Assembly (NCBI GenBank): GCA_015039365.1
Contig: WION01000566.1
Location: 1 to 32,611, forward strand
DNA length: 32,611 bases
Source of the DNA: Amanita rubescens
Taxonomy: Eukaryota; Basidiomycota; Agaricomycetes; Agaricales; Amanitaceae
Reading direction: 5' to 3'
The notes under the pieces are model-generated. The model searched no databases, was not told the origin of the DNA, and saw only the letters and a list, made by a program, of their open reading frames with translations. Positions 18,290 through 28,017 of this stretch are shown one piece after another; the first letter of the stretch is position 1, and every line of letters starts with the position of its first letter. The translations under genes were made by a program, and so were the position numbers.

Positions 18290-20690
18290 TATGATTCACA
18301 TAACAATACTCACCGGCACTAGTCGACCGGTATCCGACAACGAAAGCGATGTCACGGTCAGCATCGGAAATACCTTAGGGCCAAAATAAAAAAAACCGGG
18401 CTACATGTGAGATTCGACGCTTCGTGTGCACGAGAAGATACTAAAATAACAAAGAAACTGAGATACAGAACATAATACCAGAGGTGAACGCCGAGGGATA
18501 TACACTAGCGTTTGAAAATAAGGTGCTTATTATTCAACGTACTCAATCATGTCCTCGACTACTTTCCAATTGTGAGCTGCTGGAACGTAATTCAACTTTT
18601 GGTTTTCCAATCGCTTTTTGACTGATTTATGAACCAATATTTTATTGTTGTTGAACGGAATATATCTTCCACGTCCAAAATTGCGTCTATGTTAACGATC
18701 ATCAACACTTGGAAGCACAGTCTATGGGTTTCTTACGTTCGGCGATGGAACCAATCCCCTTGGGAGTCTTGGTGGACGGTCAACATCGGAAAACATTCCA
18801 ATACCCCCCAAAAATACCACAAGCGGCTGAGGTCGTCGCGAACCTGATAGTTGTTATCCTTTTCGGCGTTGAGACGTGAAATTTCTTGTTTGACCTTATC
18901 CCATCCGCACTTCCTAATCACCTCGTAGCACTCATCGTAATCGCCCCTTTCGAACATCTCCTTCAGAAGATCCTCAATGTCAAAGTCAAGATCATTCTTG
19001 AGATACTCCATGTCGAACTCGATTCCCGTCTTTCCCAAGATGCATTCCTTTATCATCCAGCGCAGGGATATGAAAGATAGACCCGTATCGCGCCCTAAAA
19101 AACGGCCGCCCCCCCAACGTCTGCATGTGCGCCTGGAAATTATATTGCCAATTCCCGTTGTGAGCAATAATGGACATGTTTTGTATTTTCAAATCACCTG
19201 CGAACCAGACCTCCTTGACATCCGCATGATCGCGGTTCGGGAATATGTGTTTCCATTTATCGCGTGTAGCATAGACGGAATTAGGCACGGGATTCGGACC
19301 ACCGGAAAGGATATTCTTGATTACTTCACGTTTCTTATTTGGATCTGCGAGAGTGATTGTACAGGGTGTGAAAAAATTGACTTTGGAGTCCTCAAACTTT
19401 ATGCGGACATCGGGAAAGTCGACGTCTAGATCTTTCTCACTCTTGGACGTTTCTTGACTCCACAAAATAGGGCGGAACTTGGCACGGCGTTCATCTAGTG
19501 AAAGAGCATGGCGGAAGTGTTTGACGCTATAATTATTAGACGTGCATGGATGTGTCTTTGGAACGATTCCGACAGATGAGACGGTATCCCTAATGTGCCA
19601 AGGTAAACATTCAAATGAATGAGAGCGATATATCATTTACCAAACGCCAACAAATTCGATGCCGACGTGTGAGCTAATCAGATTTGAATTCAGAGATACA
19701 GGAGATAGGAAAGGCTTGCATACGCAAAACTCTTTTTAAAGGCCCGGCTAAGCTTATAGCCTTCATGACCGGTTGTCATGTATGTATCGAAGGCAAAATC
19801 GACCTGTTGAACACGCTCCTTCGGCAGAAGTCCGACCTTCATAAAAAGTCAGCTGGGTATCAGGTCAGATTTGAGAGTTGTAGTCACCTTGTAAATCATG
19901 CCCGCTATGGCCCTCGCTGTGTAGGCTGATGCACCACAAATCAGACCCGAGAAAAACCCAATACAGGAATACATACCGCCGCGAGAGAAGCCAAAGAGAC
20001 AAATCTTGTCTCCGGTCTAGACCGACTTTCGGTATCGAAGTTACCTGTGGCAGATTTCCGAAATTCTTACCGGTAATTCTGAACAACGAAAGTATAGCTA
20101 AGGATTTCATTCAGCCATTGAATGTGGTGAGGAGAGTCTGTCGCACCCATTTTTTATATGATCATTCAAGTTCAGAGCAATGGCCAAGTCAAGTACGGTG
20201 GATACTATGTCTATCGTCTCTGAGAAAAAGGAATGTTTACTGTAGGTACCGAGACCAGGCTGATAATTGGATTAGCTGAAGGGAATTAAGAGCCCGGTGA
20301 ACGAACCTGATAGTAAACAATTTGTTTCTCGCGTACGTCCTTTTTGAGAGCGTGGAAGAAGCGGGCGACGTTGGAATCCTAATGGAACATAAGAAGAACG
20401 TAGCGGGTAAACCACTGATCCACGTACTCTCTGAAAGAAGATTAGACAATGTAGAGGGTAATGTTGATATACTAACCTTCCCGGGCTTGGATCCTGTACC
20501 ATCGAGGCATAGAATCATTACTCTTCCTTTGTCTACCTTGGAGGAGTGTCAGAGGACGAAGTCAGAGGGATCATGGGCTCAGAAGAAATGTCAGAGAAAT
20601 CCCAGGGTACAAAGGAAGTCTCAGAGTTAGTCCAAGGCTCGGGAGGCTCGAAGGAAGCCTGCAGTGACTTGTGCCAGTCGGCTGTCAAGA
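18290..20690 (-). repeat. inverted duplication, copy A (DUF2235 gene with flanks)
   Basis: Reverse complement of about 27960-30410. Homology covers the whole DUF2235 gene, its 5' flank (tgattcatta, gacagccgactggca) and the 3' flank up to accggtcgactagtgccggt. Copy A lacks about 45 bp including the start codon that copy B keeps at 28018. Confidence 0.88.
18530..20600 (-). pseudogene. DUF2235 alpha/beta hydrolase-like protein, copy A, decayed
   Basis: DUF2235 proteins are predicted alpha/beta hydrolases (the Tle1-type phospholipase family includes this fold); fungal members have no role known to me. The minus strand shows VMILCLDGTG, EKQIVYYQ, LNDHIKNG, ICLFGFSRG-type residues at the nucleophile elbow, VGVWDTVSSVGIVPK, HFRHALSLDERRAKF, DVKEVWFAG, then SLRWMIKECIL, GIEFDMEYL and LNYVPAAHNWK. 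Damage: the start region is deleted (near 20600); a frameshift and TAG occur in the conserved DVGGG segment (near 19095-19110); and the C-terminal -1 shift shared with copy B is near 18612. The ancestral stop corresponds to 18532-18530. Confidence 0.85.
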
Positions 20691-22064
20691 ATATAATGAA
20701 TCATGGCCCAATTTGACCAGGTCCTTTTCCAATCAAGCAAGGTTGCTGCCAGGATGTAATCTAACTATAAATAACAAGACGGCCTCAGGCCGTGCGGTGC
20801 ATACTTTATGACGGCCCGTGGATACATAGCCTGATCACCGTGATCCGTCGTCAACATGCCAGCTCTGTCGTGTTCGACACCCTAGATCCCATTGAGCGAT
20901 TGCAGGATAAGCGTCGAAGATAACATACCGCCAACGCTTTGAAGGTAGCATTGATATGCGACGATTTCCCCACGCCAGCTGTTACAGGACGTCTATGAAC
21001 AGAACTTGTACTAGAATCGACAACAGGCCTTACTCGACCTGTGATAAGGATCCGAAACGACGGAACCTGCAACAAGTTTCGCTCGATTTCATTGCAATAC
21101 CAGTCAACGCAATAGCCGTGTTCGATGGTCAATTGTGAGGTCGAGTCCACCAGCTGGCACCTAAAAAAGAGTCGTTCACAACCAGTCGTGGTTGAAACGT
21201 GGACGAGAAGCTCACCCGCCGTGAGACCACACATACGTCACCTGACACCTCCTATGCTCCGAATCAACTTCACAAAGGCCCAGCAGCACCAATGTTTGCT
21301 GACCATGTCAAATTTCGTCGGAGAAGACTCGTCATCGGTAGTGGTGGCAGAGGCGACCGTGACCGATGTCATTGTGAAGGAGAAGGTGATCGCCGATCGA
21401 ATGTACGTAGCGTGGCGGACACGTGGCGTCGTTGGGACGGTTGGTCATAGTAATACTTACTACTTGCTCGCTTGCACTAACTGGACGCAGGGTCGGAATC
21501 TATGTACCCCAGACTATCAGTCCACATGCCATCACAACAGAGGGTTTCAAACTCGTTGGATGCATGCCAATCACATCAAGTGTCCGCTTAATTCATAATA
21601 ACAAGCGCGGACACGCAATGACCTCTCACTCACGCGATATACCGCTTTGGTTATTCGGAGTTCGTATTCCCTACCTGAACCGAATATGTTAGGCGCTTCT
21701 CGAGACCACGCTGGGACAGCATGGCTTCTGGATTACTATAAACCAATCACTTGTTTTGGCTCCATCACATTCCGGCTCAACGATGGATAGGGCGGGATCC
21801 ATTTGTCAAGCAACAATACGAACCGTCTTCAGTTATGCTGGACCAACTATTGATACCGTCAAGCGCAAGTTCGGGTCAGCCGCTAGGGTTGCTATATTGT
21901 CAAAATCTTACGCGGTAGGTAGAGTTACGACGACCTGCTACGATCAACTCACGTACTTTCTAATGTTAGGACCCGCTTGTCAAGCTTAGTGGAGCCGCTG
22001 CTATCAATGACAGAACTAGCCATGTGCGTTCCTCTGTTCTCAGTGATAATATTGCTAAGGCGTG
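20691..22064. other. stretch without a supported gene, upstream of the dioxygenase-P450
   Basis: It is probably partly the 5' flank of the dioxygenase gene. ORFs such as 21125-21598 and 21756-21989 have no domain I recognise; they could include degraded N-terminal exons of the oxygenase. A perfect palindrome ACGGCCT-C-AGGCCGT lies at 20779-20793. Confidence 0.4.
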
Positions 22065-25000
22065 CATTTAGCTTGCCGAGATATTAGAGGACTATGCCTG
22101 GAACCACAGGATTGCCAATCCCAAGGATCAAGATAAGGTTAATATGGCCGTGATCAAACTATGTGGGTGAAGGTCAATATATCGGAACCGAGCTCACCAG
22201 TTCCGTAGTTCATAAGATGACTATGAGCCAGGATCCGAGCACCAGCGCCAAAGATTTGTACTACACATGCGTGAATGATTCTACTATCCGGGACTTCGAT
22301 GTCACTCCCGAGCTCATCTATGAGCGCTTGTTAAGATCAACTTATGTACGCTTTTCTGCTCGTCAATGGCGCTATTTACTTAATCAGAACAGCTTGGACA
22401 TCATCCGCAAGGTATATCTAGCCTCGCATTTGCATTTGCTGCCATACTTGCTGTCAGTAACGCTAATTCACTGACGGAGCGCCTGCTAATGATAACTAGT
22501 TAACTCTGCACCGCGAAGACACATCACAATCAGATCTCAAGAACGAGACATCGCCTTACTTCGACCTGTCGCCCCTCTACGGCGCAAATGGTGCAGAAAC
22601 AGACAGCATTCGAATGAAAGATGGCCGTGGAATGTTATACCCAGACACCTTTACTGAGAAAAGGCTAGACATGCTCCCGGGTTCCGTACCTGCGCTGCTT
22701 GTTTTATGGAACAGATATCACAACGTATGTTCCCAGTCACGAACACTACGGTTTCAAACTGATTTGTGATTACCATTAGTACGTCGCAAAGCAATTGTTG
22801 TCGTACAACGAGGGTAATCAATGGAAGGATCGTGACCTATCGTCCGAGCAATTTTTGACACAGGACAACGAGATATTTGACTTGGCACGGTCTATTACAT
22901 GCATTCATTTCATGAATGTCGTAAAAGAAGACTTCCTTAAAGGACTCATTGGAATGCCCATGGCAGGTCCGAGGGCTCAAGTGGATATCTTATATGTTGG
23001 TATCGTCTTTCCATAGATGTGTGCTTATATTCATGCTCCGGGCAGGATGTCAGAGGTATGAAGAACGACAAAGCAGGCTATCTCTCCTCCGTGGAGTCAT
23101 ACCTTTTGTACAGCGTAAGCTCTCAATTTCGGCAATAAAACAGGGATTTTATTATTGTCAGTTTTCGTCTTTTGCTCCGCCGTCGTTCGCATCCGAGGTA
23201 TATCAGCGGGTAAGTCCTTTGTTAGCATTTTCGCTCGCATTTCTCGATTGTCATTGATAAAAGGTGAAATGTGGGAAGGGGGCTTCCATTGGCTCAGACG
23301 CGAAACTCCGCAATATTGGGTGAGTTTAAATGTTACCCGACACTGGGCAGAAGTTAACAGATGTAAAAGCAATTTGCGCCGTAACGATGATAATCGCTTT
23401 GAGGACAACGACTTAGCTGACCTGCTATTCAATGCCGCAGAGACGATGGCCGGCTCCCCAGGGGCCAAGGCAGTTCCAGAATGGGCACGTGAACAGGAAA
23501 TCCTGAAACTCAAACAAGCACGGCAAGCTAATGTCTGCACCCTGAACGAGTTCCGACAATATCTCGGTCTCGAGCGTGCGTTCGCAATCACCTGCCGCTC
23601 CCGTCCAGTCTTATTATCCTCTTTATAGCACTCAAGTCGTTCGAAGAATGGAACTCGGAGTTAGCTGGGACTGCGCGCGATTTGTATGGTGATGTCGACA
23701 AGCTCGAGCTATATGTAAGAATGTTCATTTATTGTTGCATGCATTTTGCTCACCAATCCAAGCCCGGTCTGATATGTGAATGTCCAAACGGTTCTGGCTT
23801 CGGATTTGGTTATACGATGGTACAAAAAACAAACTTAGGGTGCTTATTCACTTATTAACGCCTTTCTTCACAGACATGGGGCTTGATAGCCGATATTGTG
23901 AGTGACCTTAACTTTGATCAAGCGAGAAGGTAGCGCAAATCAAAATGCAGGTGTCCAGAGTTCGCTGCGACCCATAATCACGTCTAGGTTTAAAGGTATG
24001 ATAACATATTATCATCCTCATAACGAGATCGAAGTTGTCTTTAGAACCTGTTTTGACAAAATGGGGTTTCAGGGACTGCTCACCCAGCGTTGACAACGTC
24101 AATGACCCCGAGTCGAGCTTCGATAATGCTAACGGTTGTTTCGGTGCGATGTTGCCCAAGCGTAAGTCGTTGCCGACCCGCATACTTTCGTTACTATAGC
24201 GCCCTTTCTAGTCTTTCTCCGTACTCTTCCTCACAACTGCGCTTACAACAATATATATTGTCTATTCCCGTTCATCGTTCCCGAGAAGAGCAGAAGCAGA
24301 TCGAAAAACTCCAAGATCATATTCAGAAAAAGAAATACAGTGTCGAAAGGCCCAAGCAAACAAAAATCAAGGTTCTCAGGACCCTGGAAGCGATCAGTCA
24401 AGTCCTGAACAGACCGGAGAATTTCCCTACACCGTATAAGCAGAATTTAAGGGAGGTTACAGGAGGTTATGGGTGAGTACCATTAGAAATTCTCAGTTCT
24501 TGGCCAATTGCGAATGTCGTTGTAGTCATATGCTTGGCTTTGATGATTTGACCTTGTAAGTTTTTCGTCTGTTCCCTCCGTAGTTCACTGCACATATACT
24601 ACATAGACATGATCGCGATTTGATGGTGCGTAACCATGAGCTGCCTTTCTAGCCCCCCCTGACGGAACATAGTTATTATCTTCACTTATCCCTGACAAGG
24701 GCTCTCAAACGTATCGGCGCAGCTTTTGCTCAGAAAGCGCAAGAGAATTTGGAACGCCGTTCATTTCTAGAGTATGTCGCGTATGTGAACATATATATTT
24801 TCCTAATTACGCGTCACAGAGGAGATATTGCAAGCGTCGATATCGTTAAAGATGTGATTGACGCAACTTGCATACAATGGGTCTGCGAGACTATTGTAAG
24901 TCACTGTTGTTTACCCCTAGGATTAGTTTTACACCTCCTATCAGTTCAATGTCCGGTGTAAGGACAGTGATGTTCCGAGGACGTCAAGATCAAAGGTTGG

Positions 25001-26600
25001 ATCGAAAGAAGTCTTGCCAGAATCACGGAAAATGGAGGCGAGGGAGCGCAAGAACTTTGCCGCATACTATGCGTAAGAATAATGTCTTCATCTCCACATG
25101 AAATGACAAGATCGGAATTTCAGGTATATCTTCCGCAACACTGAACCAGAATTTGGGTGGAACGTGAGAGAGAGGGCATTAACTGCAAGCAAGCATGTCA
25201 GCAAACGTATCAAGGGGCTCTTGAATAAGGACAAGCCGAGGAACCTAACCGTGCGTCTGATTTACAAGTCTTTTGACGTAGTGCTTAATTTAGAGCAGTA
25301 TCGGTGGCTGCACAAGTGGTGCCTCATGGGGCTGGTTGGAGATCCATATTCTAGCGGAAAGATGGCTTTCCAGTATCCCGCTTTTACGTTCCTTGACCGT
25401 ATGATGAAAGCGTGCGATATTAGGCCGGTGAATCGTTTAGACGGCCCTCTTGACCAATTCAGGCAAAGCGTGGAGGAAGAGATGGAAAAAACAAAGTCTT
25501 TCAGCTTATCCGAACGCAAGACAGACTTCGTGGACGGACGGCCTTGCCTTGCTAATTTTCCCCCCGGATAACTTTAGTGTTACCACGGAGCATGAAATCG
25601 ACGAATACGTTAAGAAGAAAGCCGAGGAGCAGCGGGTGATCGCTAACGCTATCGGGTTAGCAGTGATGATATCCGTGCATATGTCGAAAGGCGAGAAGAA
25701 ATACGAAGAGCATATTATCCGTTAACTGATTTACTTACAGCGTGCGCGCAAGTCGTCGACTTCTACCTCGAGGATAAATATACAGAGGAAAGGAAGGCGC
25801 TTGTCAGTCTGTGCAAGGAAGAGAATAGCACGTCGTCCAAGAAGATCATTGAATATGTCCGGGAAGCACAAAGTAATGTTTCGAGATCCCAATCACAATA
25901 TCTTTATCTAATATTCTATAGGGATAGGGCATCGTTTCGGCCTGTGGAGGGATGTAGTTTTGAAGGACATAATGGAATTCGACCAAGGCCATGGGCATCC
26001 TGCGGTCAGCATCCAAGAAGGCGACTCCGTATATTTAGACTTTACATCTGCGCATAACGATGTTTGTTTCATTTATTTGGAAGCTATAGTTGGCCTAGCA
26101 TGCTAACGATTGAAACTAGCCCAAACAGTTCCCGGTGCCGGAGAAAGTCGTGCCTGGTCGCGAAATAAACTCGTTACGAGGGCTTGGCTTCCATATGTGC
26201 CCTGCTGGATCGTTCATTGACCAGGTCGGTGGTGATATCACGATTCTGCATCCTGGCTAAAGTGGCTTACCCCTCGTAGACCATATCCCAGGTGCGCACG
26301 CCGAGTCTTGGAAATAATACTAACGTCCCATTAGATGATTAGGGCCATATTCAGGCTGGAAGGTCTTAAGCGGTCTAGTAAAAAAGGTCATTTGAAATCT
26401 ACCACCTTGCACCACAACCCTGAACCGGTGCGTTCTCCAATCTGATCGTGTCCGATATTTTCTGACTTGTGGTCCGATAGTGGTATCCGGAAGTATATAT
26501 AGACGAAAACGGAGGTTTCTCCTATTACCCCGATGAGATGGTACTCGAGGTTCGTTGGCATGACTCGGGGAAGGTAACACGAATGACCGGACCAGTTTAA
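22065..26600 (+). pseudogene. fatty-acid dioxygenase-P450 fusion (psi-factor producing oxygenase / linoleate diol synthase), frameshifted
   Basis: Ppo enzymes oxygenate linoleate in an N-terminal heme dioxygenase domain and isomerise the hydroperoxide in a C-terminal P450-like domain, giving psi-factor oxylipins. Seen: DFDVTPELIYERLLR; GISSLAFAFAAIL; TLHRED; SPYFDLSPLYG; LYPDTFTEKRLDMLPG; RYHN|YVAKQLLSYNEG; FDLARSITCIHFMNVVKEDF; GYLSSVESYLLY; FEDNDLADLLFNAAE; LNEFRQYLGLER; FEEWNSELAGTARDLYGDVD; VTGGYGHMLGFDDLTLHDRD; YIFRNTEPEFGW; CAQVVDFYLEDKYTEERKAL; HRFGLWRDV; heme-thiolate GLGFHMCPAG; MIRAIFRLEGLKR. Splicing is unusual: a GC-AG intron near 25692 and a 12-nt exon (ACCATATCCCAG) near 26280. 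Shifts: about -2 near 24705 (GGCTCTCAAACG) and an extra C in a C6 run at 25560-25565. I could not find the catalytic Tyr-Arg-Trp-His motif after VESYLLY. The N-terminus is unclear. Stop 26598-26600. Confidence 0.82.
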
Positions 26601-26724
26601 AGTCAAGAAGGACTTGGAACCAAGGGAAGACAGGTTTGACAACGGCGATAGCGTTGAAGAGAGGAAAGAAAAGAAGCTAGAATGGAATAGAATTGAAAAA
26701 CGGTATGACGAATGGAACAGATTT

Positions 26725-27362
26725 ATGGACAAAGGATGGGCTGTGCTTTGCTTCGTGTTGTGGTGGTCATTCCTTTTGTGTGAGTGGATTCTTCAAAGTT
26801 CACCCGGATGACTATAATGACGATTATGATGGCAGACTTCCTGATGCCACTTTCCTTGCGCAATCTATTTTTCACCTTACCGCCCTCTTCAGGTATAACC
26901 AACACCGAATGCGGACAACCCCTCACAATTATCGAGGATTGGCACATTCAGGCATTCCATCCTAAATGGTTCGGCCTGTTTGGGGATCCTGCTCCAATCG
27001 TATATCGAACTCCAAAGGGGCACAAGGCACATCGGATTACGGTGGTGGATATCGATCAACGCGATATTGAAATACATATGTGGGTTGACAATGAGGACAG
27101 AGGCCATGTTCCAATAGATCTGGATTCAGCCGTGGATTGTGGGGATGATATCTACAAGTGTCTCCAACTAGGCTTTGGCTCCGCTCAGATTGATGTCCCA
27201 CCAGGGGAGCATACTGTCAAGGCCATGATTAGGAAAGGTGAGTGTCGCCCAGTTTTGTGTTTCTCACCCTCTGATATCGTACCAGGCCATAAGTCTGATG
27301 CCTTTGTTTGGGGGGAGAAACGTGAGAGGAGAGTCGTGTGGAAGGCGGAACAATGCTCCTAA
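26725..27362 (+). CDS. small predicted secreted protein, Cys-containing
   Basis: Preferred model: exons 26725-26779, 26893-27237 and 27286-27362, giving 158 aa. Exon 1 encodes a signal peptide, MDKGWAVLCFVLWWSFLLC, spliced at a GTGAGT donor to a cctcttcag acceptor; the phases agree. The mature part has TNTECGQPLTIIEDWHIQAF, HPKWFGLFGDPAPIVYR, RDIEIHMWVDNEDRG, IDLDSAVDCGDDIYKCLQLG, VPPGEHTVKAMIRK and a C-terminal WGEKRERRVVWKAEQC. I do not know the family by name, though similar proteins seem common in Agaricomycetes. Intron 2 is 48 nt with gtgagt...accag ends and no stop in frame, so retention would add 16 residues with two extra Cys. Alternative: an unspliced start at 26829 (MADFLMPLSL...), which gives a poorer signal peptide. 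No frameshift seen. It begins 125 bp after the oxygenase stop. Confidence 0.72.
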
Positions 27363-27510
27363 AACGATACCGTAACCCATTCTGTGGACCTTGAATACGT
27401 TTATGCGATAACGCCATGTAAATCTCATTTGGCAGCCAAAGCATGTCTGTCGAAACATGAACTACCCTTGTTACTTTATCTAATCTCATCTCGCTGACTC
27501 GACCAACACG

Positions 27511-27700
27511 ATGACGACCAGTTCATCTCCACGCACCTTCGTGGTAGCATCCGCGCCTCACAGCCTCTTCCCCAGATCCAAACCAACATTGTGCTTGGAG
27601 ACATACAAGCGCTTTACCCGCCCACAGATGACCCACCGAGTCGATATGCTCGTTCATTCTTGGAAGGATGTGCCCACGACTTTGACAGAGGAGGACCAGA
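27511..27700 (+). pseudogene. HEM3: HEM3 (porphobilinogen deaminase) 5' fragment with internal deletion
   Basis: It starts ATGACGACCAGTTC, giving MTTSSSPRTFVVAS, then (shifted by indels) cagatccaaaccaacattgt (QIQTNIV), gacatacaagcgctttaccc (DIQALYP) and RVDMLVHSWKDVPTTLTEE. Against the copy at 15917-17104, about 140 bp between the QALYP codons and the RVDMLVHS codons are deleted. It ends after about 190 bp. Opposite orientation to the larger copy. Confidence 0.85.
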
Positions 27701-28017
27701 ATCAGAATTCAGAAAGTACTACGTCATTATTTGTATCTATGTACTGTCACAGTAGTCTACGGAAACGGAAACCGTTTGCGCAAAACCTTGCCCTTCAAGC
27801 AAGGTGATTCACGAAGTTAGCCGCGGGGTGAATAGGACGGCATAATGCCCAGAATGCCGTGCACTGGCATGATGCTGTGCCCATCACGTCATGTACATTT
27901 TCCAAAACCGGATGGGCCATGCGAACGCCTCGAGGAAGCCCACCGAATATCTGGACGAAATAGCCCATGATTCATTACATATACTTGACGGCCGACTGGC
28001 ATAAGTCACTTCATACA
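27701..28017. other. intergenic and 5' flank of DUF2235 copy B
   Basis: No coding signal. Homology to the inverted copy A starts near 27960 (agcccatgattcattacata), about 60 bp before the start codon. Confidence 0.5.

Noticed and set aside
20779..20793. ACGGCCTCAGGCCGT palindrome as a terminator or operator
   Set aside because: Rho-independent hairpins are not a eukaryotic terminator signal, and no T-tract or gene end is adjacent.
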